Below the pieces are notes generated by a model. The model did not search any database and was not told where the DNA came from. It saw nothing but the letters and a program-made list of their open reading frames with translations. From assembly GCA_018065205.1 (NCBI GenBank), contig JAGHTR010000211.1:1-14323 (forward strand): 14,323 nt of DNA. The letters are read 5' to 3'. Made by a program: the position numbers and the translations under genes. The DNA comes from Candidatus Colicola caccequi. GTDB lineage: Bacteria > Bacteroidota > Bacteroidia > Bacteroidales > Paludibacteraceae. This document shows, one piece after another, positions 1 through 6,882 of the stretch. The first letter of the stretch is position 1. Each line of letters starts with the position of its first letter.

Positions 1-1
1 C

Positions 2-368
<367 letters not shown>

Positions 369-379
<11 letters not shown>

Positions 380-722
380 AGAACTGAAAGACATACTTCA
401 ATCATCCACTTTTTCTTCTAAAGATGAGCGTTATAATGATGCTGATTTTACGCATCGTGTGATGTCGCAATGTGTAGAGCACACCAATAAAGAAGTGAGA
501 ACTGTGATTTGGACTATCCGCATTGTTGCAGTAGTCATTGCTATTGCCGTACTCTTCCTTCTCTCTCCGTCAACGCTAACGTCGGCGTTTAGTTCTTACC
601 TCTTCGCTCTTACCTCTTACCTCACAGGTACCTTTACATCTCCATTATCGTCTGGTTCTTACCTCTTCGCTCTTACCTCTTGCCTCATAATCGCCCTTCT
701 CCTCTCCCGCCGCTTAGACTAG
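369..722 (+). CDS. Small membrane protein following the ECF sigma factor (DUF5056-like?)
   Basis: A 117-residue protein whose ATG overlaps the 3' end of the sigma factor gene by 11 bases, so the two are almost certainly co-transcribed. The N-terminal ~45 residues are hydrophilic and include DADFTHRVMSQC, resembling the F-x-R-R-V-M motif of small proteins that follow ECF sigma genes in Bacteroidales (DUF5056 type); this family link is from memory and not certain. A strong membrane segment follows at about residues 47-66 (VIWTIRIVAVVIAIAVLFLL), and a second hydrophobic stretch lies near the C-terminus (CLIIALLLS). Between them the protein is built from a duplicated segment, SYLFALTSYL and SYLFALTSCL, encoded by a 33-bp DNA repeat. 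By position it could be an anti-sigma or accessory membrane factor, but no recognised anti-sigma domain is visible. Function unknown. Confidence 0.7.
592..687 (+). repeat. Duplicated 33-bp segment in the small membrane protein gene
   Basis: Bases 592-624 and 655-687 are copies of one 33-base segment starting gttcttacctcttcg, with one mismatch (A versus G near the end). The copies begin 63 bases apart, so the frame is kept and the peptide SYLFALTS appears twice. Each copy contains internal tcttacctct sub-repeats. Confidence 0.92.
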
Positions 723-912
723 TCTTTGTTTCTCGTCCCATTCATTCTTGGCGATACCATCGCCATATCCTTGCATGCTCGCCGTTCAAAGCACACTTGT
801 AAATGCTTTGTACGTCGGGTGTTTGTCGGGTGTTTATAAGCCCCTGCGACTGCGAATGTGCGCATCGTCTGCGCAAAAAAATAGCGATTCCGGATGGGAA
901 ACGCTATTTTTT
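723..912. other. Convergent intergenic region with hairpins, no gene seen
   Basis: This region separates two genes that point at each other. The short open frames here show no recognisable protein and are not annotated. It contains a 7-bp stem with a 3-base loop at 749-765 (tggcgat / atcgcca), 26 bases after the stop of the membrane protein gene; it lacks a T-run, so it is only a weak terminator candidate. It also holds an inverted repeat caaagca / tgctttg (787-793 and 804-810) and a tandem 11-bp duplication gtcgggtgttt (814-824, 825-835). Confidence 0.6.
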
Positions 913-914
913 TT
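875..914. terminator. Bidirectional intrinsic terminator between convergent genes
   Basis: The stem is formed by an A-run plus tagcg, then ttcc, a short loop, ggaa and cgcta followed by eight T. The A-run on the left and T-run on the right make it usable from both strands. The minus-strand methyltransferase stop codon (913-915) lies in the T-run, so the hairpin extends to the very end of that gene. Confidence 0.85.
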
Positions 915-1794
915 ATTTGGGTCTACGGAATTCGGCTAAGACAATCGCTGTGGCGATGGCGACATTTAGACTTTCTGATGTCTCCGCATCAGGCGGATAA
1001 GAAGGAATACGAATGGGGTGGGTGACCAACTCTCGCACCTCCTTGGATATACCATTACCCTCATTCCCCATAATGATAATAGAGGAATTATAGTTTACGT
1101 TTACGTTTGCGTTTGCGTTATCGTTTGCGTTATCGTTTGCGTTTACGTTTACGTTATCGTTTGCGTTTGCGTTTACGTTTGCGTTATCGTTTGCGTTTAC
1201 GTTAGAATACATATTCTTGCCGTCCAACAACGTGCCGTAGATAGGAATTGGGGCTTTTTTATCGGAGTGCCCGGAGGCACTGTGACGAAGCCACTCCGCT
1301 AAATCAGTATAATGCACTCGCACGCGAGTGAGGGCTCCCATCGTAGCCTGCACCACCTTGGGATTATAACAATCTACCGTATCTAACGAACACACGATAT
1401 CATGCACACCAAACCAATCCGCCGTGCGGATAATAGTGCCGAGATTGCCCGGATCCTGAATACCGTCTAAGCATAGGAGTATGGACCGTCCGCTTTGCTC
1501 ACTGATGGAATATGGAGTATGGACTGTCCTTATTCCATCAGCGTCAGCGGTCCTTATTCCATCAGCGCAGCGGTCTTTCTTAAACACCGCTATGCTGCCT
1601 TGTGGAGCGCGGAGCATGGACATCTGCTCAATCTCGGTAGGCGTGGCATTGGTGGAATCTGCCAAGAGTACCAACTCAAAATACTTGCGCAATTCATTGA
1701 TACACTTATCTCCCTCCGCAATAAATAATCCTAACTCGTCACGGAACTTCTTTTGATGCAAACTGCGCACCAGTTTAATCTCGGATTTAGTCAT
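913..1794 (-). CDS. TrmH/SpoU-family rRNA 2'-O-methyltransferase
   Basis: A 293-residue SPOUT-fold RNA methyltransferase, expected to methylate a ribose 2'-OH in rRNA or tRNA using S-adenosylmethionine. The N-terminal substrate-binding part begins MTKSEIKLVRSLHQKKFR and contains GLFIAEGDK. The catalytic domain shows all three family motifs: QDPGNLGTIIRTADWFG (about residues 113-129), IIIMGNEGNGIS (239-250) and IPSYPPDAETSESLNVAIATA (from 263), which form the knotted cofactor site. Relatives are near 250 residues; the excess comes from two repeat-derived inserts: residues about 76-105 (ADGIRT duplicated) and an Asn-X repeat at about 198-236, just before motif 2. Both are in frame and all motifs are intact, so the enzyme is probably active. 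It is transcribed divergently from the TamL-like gene from its own consensus promoter (1823-1854) and ends in a shared terminator. The exact target nucleotide cannot be deduced. Confidence 0.92.
   Translation of the reverse strand: MTKSEIKLVRSLHQKKFRDELGLFIAEGDKCINELRKYFELVLLADSTNATPTEIEQMSMLRAPQGSIAVFKKDRCADGIRTADADGIRTVHTPYSISEQSGRSILLCLDGIQDPGNLGTIIRTADWFGVHDIVCSLDTVDCYNPKVVQATMGALTRVRVHYTDLAEWLRHSASGHSDKKAPIPIYGTLLDGKNMYSNVNANDNANVNANANDNVNVNANDNANDNANANVNVNYNSSIIIMGNEGNGISKEVRELVTHPIRIPSYPPDAETSESLNVAIATAIVLAEFRRPK
1093..1200 (-). repeat. 18-unit hexamer array encoding (Asn-X)n in the methyltransferase
   Basis: Eighteen contiguous hexamers, read on the + strand as gtttac, gtttgc or gttatc with no other variant. 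On the coding strand they give Asn-Val, Asn-Ala or Asn-Asp dipeptides. In protein order the variable residue reads VADAVAADV then VADADAAVV, two nine-unit blocks agreeing at seven of nine places, which suggests a 54-bp higher-order duplication. The array lies between DGKNMYS and the motif-2 strand, probably as a surface loop. Confidence 0.97.
1476..1567 (-). repeat. Mosaic of direct and inverted repeats inside the methyltransferase
   Basis: An 18-base sequence, gtccttattccatcagcg, occurs at 1526-1543 and exactly again at 1550-1567 (period 24). A 16-base segment starting ggagtatgga occurs at 1476-1491 and 1514-1529 with one mismatch; the 38-base offset puts the copies in different reading frames. 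Bases 1502-1512 (ctgatggaata) and 1531-1541 form a perfect 11-bp inverted repeat with an 18-base loop. The block encodes residues about 76-105, an insert before motif 1. Confidence 0.88.
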
Positions 1795-1822
1795 AATAGC
1801 GAAATGTGCTGCAAAAGTGCTG

Positions 1823-1854
1823 CAAAAGTACTAAAAAATTTGCATATATGCAAA
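1823..1854 (-). promoter_or_regulatory. Bacteroides-type promoter for the methyltransferase
   Basis: On the minus strand TTTG (1854-1851), exactly 20 bases and TACTTTTG (1830-1823) match the -33 and -7 elements (TTTG, TAnnTTTG) of Bacteroidota primary-sigma promoters. The start codon at 1794 lies 28 bases beyond the -7 box, giving a short leader. A tandem 11-bp duplication, tgctgcaaaag (1807-1817, 1818-1828), covers the downstream part of the box. Confidence 0.8.
1839..1854. promoter_or_regulatory. Perfect 16-bp palindrome joining the two divergent -33 elements
   Basis: TTTGCATATATGCAAA is its own reverse complement over all 16 bases. Its left arm is the -33 element of the rightward promoter and its right arm the -33 element of the leftward one. 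A dimeric regulator binding here would affect both genes; equally, the symmetry may simply arise from two overlapping promoters. No regulator gene is adjacent. Confidence 0.7.
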
Positions 1855-1870
1855 AAAAAGTGTATTTTTG
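1839..1870 (+). promoter_or_regulatory. Bacteroides-type promoter for the TamL/SppA/LpxK/MutS series
   Basis: TTTG (1839-1842), 20 bases and TATTTTTG (1863-1870) match the -33/-7 consensus with the same 20-base spacing as the rRNA promoter of this window. The ATG at 1883 begins 12 bases after the -7 box, so the leader must be only a few bases long. No equally good promoter is visible before the downstream genes up to 13906. Confidence 0.82.
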
Positions 1871-1882
1871 TGCGCTAAAAAT

Positions 1883-4048
1883 ATGCAAAGGACTAATCGG
1901 CACATAGTATGGGTGATGATGGCAGCGATTTCGTTGCTATGGTCGTCGTGTAATCTCACTAAGTTCGTGCCCGAAGATAAGTACCTGTTATACAAATCTA
2001 AAGTGGAGGTGGTAGATACCAAAAAAGTAGATGCCTCAGACCTTAAGAACTACTTGCGGCAAACGCCTAACTCGGAGATATTAGGATTCTGGAAACTGCA
2101 ACTGCACGTATATAATACTGCTCCCACCGATACCACGACTAAGTCCAAGAAACGTTTGGCCCGCAATGCGCATCGAGCAGGTGAAGCACCGGAAATCTAC
2201 AACGACGACTTAACGGCAGTCAGCATGCAGCAACTGACTCAAGCCATGCGCAATAAAGGCTACTTTGATGCGCAAGTAGATACCTCTATATCCATTAAGG
2301 ACCGAAAACTGAGCATCACCTACCGCGTTACGGCGCAGCAGCCCTATGTGATTCGCAGTTACCGCTTAGACTTGCCTCAGCGCGACTTAGCCGAGATTGC
2401 GATGAATAAGCATAGTAAAGTGCATATAGGTGATGACTTCAACACCGATGTGCTCAATGCCGAACGGCAACGTGTGGCATCGGAGATGCGACGAATAGGG
2501 TATTTCTACTTTGAGAAAGAACTGCTGCAAGTGATAGCCGATAGTAGTGTCCGTGCCCATCAAGTGGATGTGACATTGCGTTTACGTCCGGACATCAATC
2601 CCGATACATCACGTGTGTTCCGTGTCTATTCAATTAGGGACTTGCAGTTCCATACCGACTCTAACCTGCTGCGCGAACCCATGCTGCGCCGCACCTCACT
2701 CATCAAACCCGGTGAGGTGTTTAACCAGTATAAAGTGGACCAAACGTATGAGAAATTCAATGCCTTGGGCATGGTCAAGTACGTAGATATCACTTTTGTG
2801 CCGGTTAGGGAACACCTATTAGACTGCCATATCACGATGAGCCGCAATAAACTGCATTCCATCTCCGCGCAAGTGGATGGTACGTACACCGGTGGCGACT
2901 GGGGTATAGCAGCCGAAGTAGGATATCAGCATCGCAATATATTTCACGGTGCCGAAGTGCTGAGTCTCAAGGCTCGTGGCAGTTACGAGTGGCGTCAGAA
3001 CGGTGGTCGAGCCTTAGAAATCAAAGCCAATGCCGGCCTGCGCTTCCCTAACTCGCTGTATATCGACCTGGAGGGACGTTATCAACGCCGTCCGGACGAG
3101 TTCAACCGCATCATTGCCAATGCCGGATTAGGCTATACCATTCATAAAACGGCTTACTCGCCATGGAAACATGAGTTTAAGTTCTTAGATATCAGTTACG
3201 TCTATCTGCCATGGATGGCGGCCGAGTTCAAAGAACGGTTCATGAAACCTAATAGTCTGCTTAAATACTCCTACGAGGACCACTTTATTGAGGCTTTCTC
3301 CTATGCTGTGACCTATTCATCCCACCGCAAGAATGAACCCCTCCGCTCGTATGGTATGTTCACATTAGGTGTAGAAACGGCAGGCAACTTGCTGTCATTA
3401 GGAGCCTTAGCCGGTCGCTTATCCAAGGATGCCGACGGAGCATACATGATTGGTAACATACGCTTTGCGCAATATGCTAAGTTTGATTTCTCCTTTGCCG
3501 GACATCATATTCTGGACGAAAATAATCGTTTTGTCTTCCATGGCGCAATAGGTGTAGCCGTTCCGTTCCTCAATTCGGACGTCATGCCTTTTGAGCGTCG
3601 TTACTATTCCGGAGGTGCCAATAGTGTACGTGGCTGGTTAGCCCGCACCTTAGGTCCTGGTAAGTTCTGCAGCCCGGGCGGCATGATCAACTACGATAAC
3701 CAAGTGGGCGACGTGCGCATCGATATGAGTGCCGAATACCGATTTAGAATATGGAAATTCATTCACGGCGCTGCCTTCGTGGATGCAGGCAATATATGGA
3801 CTATCCGCCGGTATGAACAGCAAGATGGCGGGCAGTTTGAATGGAACGAGTTCTACAAACAGTTAGCCCTCAGTTATGGTGTGGGACTGCGTCTGGACCT
3901 CAGTTTTCTCATCCTGCGTCTTGACTTAGGTGTGCGACTGCATGACCCTGCATTAATAGATAAAGGTAAACAATGGCGCACCGTCCCTAACGGACTATGC
4001 TGGAAAGACGACTTCGCCCTACACTTCGCCATAGGATATCCGTTTTAA
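1883..4048 (+). CDS. tamL: TamL-like Omp85 outer-membrane lipoprotein (BamA/TamA family)
   Basis: A 721-residue Omp85-superfamily protein, expected in the outer membrane, where TamA/TamL proteins work with TamB in envelope assembly. The N-terminus is a lipoprotein-like signal: Arg-rich start, hydrophobic IVWVMMAAISLLW, then SSC; the Cys as first mature residue is the feature that separates Bacteroidota TamL from TamA. POTRA-like segments follow (for example FRVYSIRDLQFHTDSN), then a C-terminal 16-strand-type barrel ending FALHFAIGYPF with the terminal Phe usual for such barrels. The Omp85 signature YYSGGANSVRGW sits near residues 574-585. ATG 1883 is chosen over an in-frame TTG at 1868, because that TTG lies inside the -7 promoter box. 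It heads the + strand series; the next gene, sppA, starts 61 bases on. The Omp85 family is certain; the TamL subfamily is likely. Confidence 0.88.
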   Translation: MQRTNRHIVWVMMAAISLLWSSCNLTKFVPEDKYLLYKSKVEVVDTKKVDASDLKNYLRQTPNSEILGFWKLQLHVYNTAPTDTTTKSKKRLARNAHRAGEAPEIYNDDLTAVSMQQLTQAMRNKGYFDAQVDTSISIKDRKLSITYRVTAQQPYVIRSYRLDLPQRDLAEIAMNKHSKVHIGDDFNTDVLNAERQRVASEMRRIGYFYFEKELLQVIADSSVRAHQVDVTLRLRPDINPDTSRVFRVYSIRDLQFHTDSNLLREPMLRRTSLIKPGEVFNQYKVDQTYEKFNALGMVKYVDITFVPVREHLLDCHITMSRNKLHSISAQVDGTYTGGDWGIAAEVGYQHRNIFHGAEVLSLKARGSYEWRQNGGRALEIKANAGLRFPNSLYIDLEGRYQRRPDEFNRIIANAGLGYTIHKTAYSPWKHEFKFLDISYVYLPWMAAEFKERFMKPNSLLKYSYEDHFIEAFSYAVTYSSHRKNEPLRSYGMFTLGVETAGNLLSLGALAGRLSKDADGAYMIGNIRFAQYAKFDFSFAGHHILDENNRFVFHGAIGVAVPFLNSDVMPFERRYYSGGANSVRGWLARTLGPGKFCSPGGMINYDNQVGDVRIDMSAEYRFRIWKFIHGAAFVDAGNIWTIRRYEQQDGGQFEWNEFYKQLALSYGVGLRLDLSFLILRLDLGVRLHDPALIDKGKQWRTVPNGLCWKDDFALHFAIGYPF

Positions 4049-4049
4049 C

Positions 4050-4073
4050 GTAAACGTAAACGATAACGCAAAC
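4050..4073 (+). repeat. Four-unit hexamer array directly after the tamL stop codon
   Basis: Four hexamers, gtaaac, gtaaac, gataac and gcaaac, begin one base after the TAA of the preceding gene. These are exactly the three variants found in the methyltransferase array, here on the + strand and non-coding. The rest of the spacer up to the sppA ATG (4074-4109) is A/T-rich (aataa and aaca runs), typical of Bacteroidota leaders that lack a Shine-Dalgarno sequence. Confidence 0.93.
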
Positions 4074-4109
4074 TAAATAATAAATAACAAATAATAAACA
4101 ATTAAAACT

Positions 4110-5870
4110 ATGTTTTTATTTAATCGTAATCAATCTGAGCAGTCTCAGGCTGCACCACGCCGCAAGAACCGCGGGTGTTTAGTAGGAGTTTTGATCTTCA
4201 TCGCTGCCTATGTTGTCTTTTGTGGCATGATAGGAAAGGCTATGTTCTCACAGTCGGAAACGAAACTGCAAGATCAGACCGTGTATAAACTGGAAATGAA
4301 AGGCACCGTCATGGAGCAGGGGCAGGAGGATAATCCGTTTGCTGCCCTAATGAGCGACATGCCCGGAATGGGAGCAAATGCTCAACAAGTAGTCGGTTTA
4401 GACGATTTAATCAGCAACATCCGGCTGGCTAAGACCGACGACCGCGTTCGCGGTATAGTGCTCAAAGACGGTTCATTCAACATCGGTATGGCTTCCGCTA
4501 AAGCCTTGCGCGACGAGTTAATTGACTTCAAGTCTTCCGGTAAGTTCCTCATTGCTTATGCCGAGAGTTATGGCGAAGTGAACTACTACATCGCTTCCGT
4601 TGCCGACCGTATCTACCTCAATCCCGTTGGTATGGTGGAATGGCACGGACTGGCTTCCATTAAACTGTACTATCCGCGTCTGTTGGAGAAAATAGGCGTC
4701 AAGATGAATGTCCTCAAGGTGGGCACCTTCAAGTCTGCCGTAGAACCGTATTTCTGCACCGAGATGTCGGATGCCGATAAGAAACAAACGATGCAGTTCC
4801 TTAATGGGGCCTGGAACATCATGTGCGAAGGTGTAGCACAAAGTCGTAACCTCACCGTTAGTCAACTCAATGCTTATGCCGATGAGTTAGTAGAACTGAT
4901 GCCGCAAGAGAAATACCTCCAATACGGGCTAGTAGATAGTCTAATCTATTCTAACGACTTAGATACCATCGTGCGCGAATTAACCGGCACCAAGGACTAT
5001 AAAGTGGTTTCTACTACTGCAATGAAGAATGTTAAACGCGATGAGGCTAAAGTGGATAGCCATGTGGCTGTGCTCTATGCCGAAGGCGAGATAACGGACG
5101 AAACAGGCGAAGGTATAGTAGGTAAGAAAATGCTGAAGACCATCCGCAAGATTGCAGAAAACGACAAAGTCAAAGCCGTTGTACTGCGCGTCAACAGCCC
5201 CGGTGGCAGTGCTAACGCCAGCGAACAGATATGGCATGCTATCCAGACTCTCCGCGAGAAAGGTCTGCCTGTTGTTGTATCCATGGGTGACTATGCCGCT
5301 TCCGGAGGTTACTATATCTCCTGCGGTTCGGACTATATCTACGCTCAACCTAACACCTTGACCGGATCAATCGGCATCTTTGGCCTGATACCGGACTTCA
5401 GCCGTCTGCGCGACAAAGTGGGTGTTGACATCGATGGAGTAGGCACCAATAAGTTCTCTACTTCCCACATGGTACTTAAAGGCATGACCACCGAAGAACA
5501 TGCCCTCATGCAATCCATGATAGAGCGCGGTTATGACCTGTTCACTCGTCGCTGCGCCGAAGGCAGACATACCACTCAGGACTCCATCAAACTAATCGGC
5601 GAGGGGCGCGTATGGCTCGGTCAGGATGCCCTGAAAATAGGACTCGTAGATGAGATAGGCGGATTAGATGACGCTATCGCTAAGGCTGCTGAACTGGCAG
5701 GAATAGAGCATTACACACCTATCTACTATCCCGCCCGTAAGGACTTCTTCGAGCAGTTCATGCAGGCATTGGATAATTCGTCCCAAGAGGAGAAATTCCT
5801 CATGCATATCAAGGAACGTTGCTCGCAACCTCGTATCATGACTCTTATGCCCGAACAAATCATTCGTTAA
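4110..5870 (+). CDS. sppA: Signal peptide peptidase SppA (67K type), protease IV
   Basis: A 586-residue inner-membrane serine protease of the S49 family that degrades cleaved signal peptides. One membrane segment lies at about residues 22-46, with the remainder predicted periplasmic. The two tandem S49 halves are both present, as in the long E. coli-type enzyme. The catalytic Lys is visible in VGTFKSAVEPYF (K208) and the nucleophile Ser in MGDYAASGGYY (S398), matching the K209/S409 dyad of E. coli SppA; NSPGGSANASE (362-372) forms the preceding conserved loop. The length is normal. Its stop codon overlaps the lpxK start by one base (TAATG), indicating translational coupling; it follows tamL with a 61-base spacer and no consensus promoter, so it is probably read from the promoter at 1839. 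Confidence 0.95.
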   Translation: MFLFNRNQSEQSQAAPRRKNRGCLVGVLIFIAAYVVFCGMIGKAMFSQSETKLQDQTVYKLEMKGTVMEQGQEDNPFAALMSDMPGMGANAQQVVGLDDLISNIRLAKTDDRVRGIVLKDGSFNIGMASAKALRDELIDFKSSGKFLIAYAESYGEVNYYIASVADRIYLNPVGMVEWHGLASIKLYYPRLLEKIGVKMNVLKVGTFKSAVEPYFCTEMSDADKKQTMQFLNGAWNIMCEGVAQSRNLTVSQLNAYADELVELMPQEKYLQYGLVDSLIYSNDLDTIVRELTGTKDYKVVSTTAMKNVKRDEAKVDSHVAVLYAEGEITDETGEGIVGKKMLKTIRKIAENDKVKAVVLRVNSPGGSANASEQIWHAIQTLREKGLPVVVSMGDYAASGGYYISCGSDYIYAQPNTLTGSIGIFGLIPDFSRLRDKVGVDIDGVGTNKFSTSHMVLKGMTTEEHALMQSMIERGYDLFTRRCAEGRHTTQDSIKLIGEGRVWLGQDALKIGLVDEIGGLDDAIAKAAELAGIEHYTPIYYPARKDFFEQFMQALDNSSQEEKFLMHIKERCSQPRIMTLMPEQIIR

Positions 5871-6880
5871 TGAAAATACAAGATCTCATATTAGCCCCAC
5901 TATCGTGGCTGTACGGCATAGTCATTTCTATTCGGAATGGTCTGTACAAGGCCGATATACTGCATTCGCATACCGTATCTATACCTACTATTGCTGTGGG
6001 TAACTTGGCGGTGGGAGGTACCGGCAAAACACCTTTTGTGGAGTACCTCATTCGGATGCTTAGTCCGCACTACAACGTAGCGGTATTGTCGTTAGGATAT
6101 AAACGGCGTACCCGTGGTTTTGTGATGGCGGATGAGAACGCTACGGCACTCACGATAGGAGATGAGCCTATGCAGATCCATCAGAAATTTCCGTCTATTC
6201 CGGTGGCTGTGTGTAAGGACCGTATTCATGGTATTCATTGCTTACAACAACAGGTGCCTAATCTGCAAGTGGTTATCTTGGACGATGCCTTCCAATATCG
6301 TCGTCTCCGTTGCGGGTTCTACATCCTACTTACCGCCTACGACCGGTTGTATATAGATGACCACTTCTTGCCTTTGGGACGACTGCGCGACAATAAGCAC
6401 GAGAGCCTTCGCGCCTCGGCGGTGGTGGTGACTAAATGTCCGCCTCAAATGCGACCCATCGACCAGCGTATCGTGGATACGAAACTGCATTTACCGGTCT
6501 TCCAACACTTGCACTTCGCCTCCATTGCATACCCCTCGTTAGCGTCAAACCAGCGTGTACTGGTTGTGACAGGAATAGCCAACCCCGAGTATTTAGTGAA
6601 TCAGGTTAAGATGTCTAATCCAAAAACATCTGTGCTGTCCTATCCCGATCATCATACTTTTACAGATAATGATATCGTCACTATCGCCAAGGCTGCCGAA
6701 ACGGTTGATATCATCTATACCACCGAAAAAGACTATATGCGATTCGCTACCATGGAACTGCCGGAAAGTATAAAGACTAAACTACAAACTGTGCCCATCT
6801 CAGTTCAGATAACTGACGAAGCCGTGCTGATCAAACATTTGCATCAGTATATAAACGAAAATATTCATACCCACAAATAA
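5870..6880 (+). CDS. lpxK: Tetraacyldisaccharide 4'-kinase LpxK
   Basis: A 336-residue membrane-associated kinase that transfers phosphate from ATP to the 4' position of the lipid A disaccharide precursor, making lipid IVA in the Raetz pathway. A hydrophobic N-terminal segment (LILAPLSWLYGIVISI) anchors it to the inner membrane. The P-loop GNLAVGGTGKTPF lies at residues 44-56; further family motifs are VCKDRIHG, VVILDDAFQYRRL and TTEKDYMRF near the C-terminus. The start at 5870 is chosen because it gives the family N-terminus MKIQDLILAPLSWLYG and the TAATG overlap with sppA; an in-frame ATG at 5819 would add 17 unrelated residues. The next gene, an ABC exporter, starts two bases after the stop. 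Many Bacteroidales make 4'-dephosphorylated lipid A by a later phosphatase, so presence of LpxK does not give the final lipid A form. Confidence 0.95.
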   Translation: MKIQDLILAPLSWLYGIVISIRNGLYKADILHSHTVSIPTIAVGNLAVGGTGKTPFVEYLIRMLSPHYNVAVLSLGYKRRTRGFVMADENATALTIGDEPMQIHQKFPSIPVAVCKDRIHGIHCLQQQVPNLQVVILDDAFQYRRLRCGFYILLTAYDRLYIDDHFLPLGRLRDNKHESLRASAVVVTKCPPQMRPIDQRIVDTKLHLPVFQHLHFASIAYPSLASNQRVLVVTGIANPEYLVNQVKMSNPKTSVLSYPDHHTFTDNDIVTIAKAAETVDIIYTTEKDYMRFATMELPESIKTKLQTVPISVQITDEAVLIKHLHQYINENIHTHK

Positions 6881-6882
6881 TT

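Noticed and set aside
748..1000. Small open frames in the convergent intergenic region
   Set aside because: They run through the terminator into the antisense of the methyltransferase and show no signal peptide, motif or family resemblance.
1093..1200. Possible CRISPR or spacer-type array
   Set aside because: Units are contiguous hexamers with no unique spacers and no cas genes nearby. The same applies to the arrays at 103-168 and 11427-11503.
1018..1302. Plus-strand open frame with a Val-Tyr/Val-Cys repeat
   Set aside because: It is the complement of the hexamer array in the methyltransferase, whose frame has all three SpoU motifs.
1868..1882. TTG start adding five residues to the TamL-like protein
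   Set aside because: The TTG lies within the -7 promoter box and would precede the transcription start.
5819..5869. Upstream ATG for lpxK
   Set aside because: It adds residues unlike the family and overlaps sppA by 52 bases; the ATG at 5870 gives the expected N-terminus and a TAATG junction.
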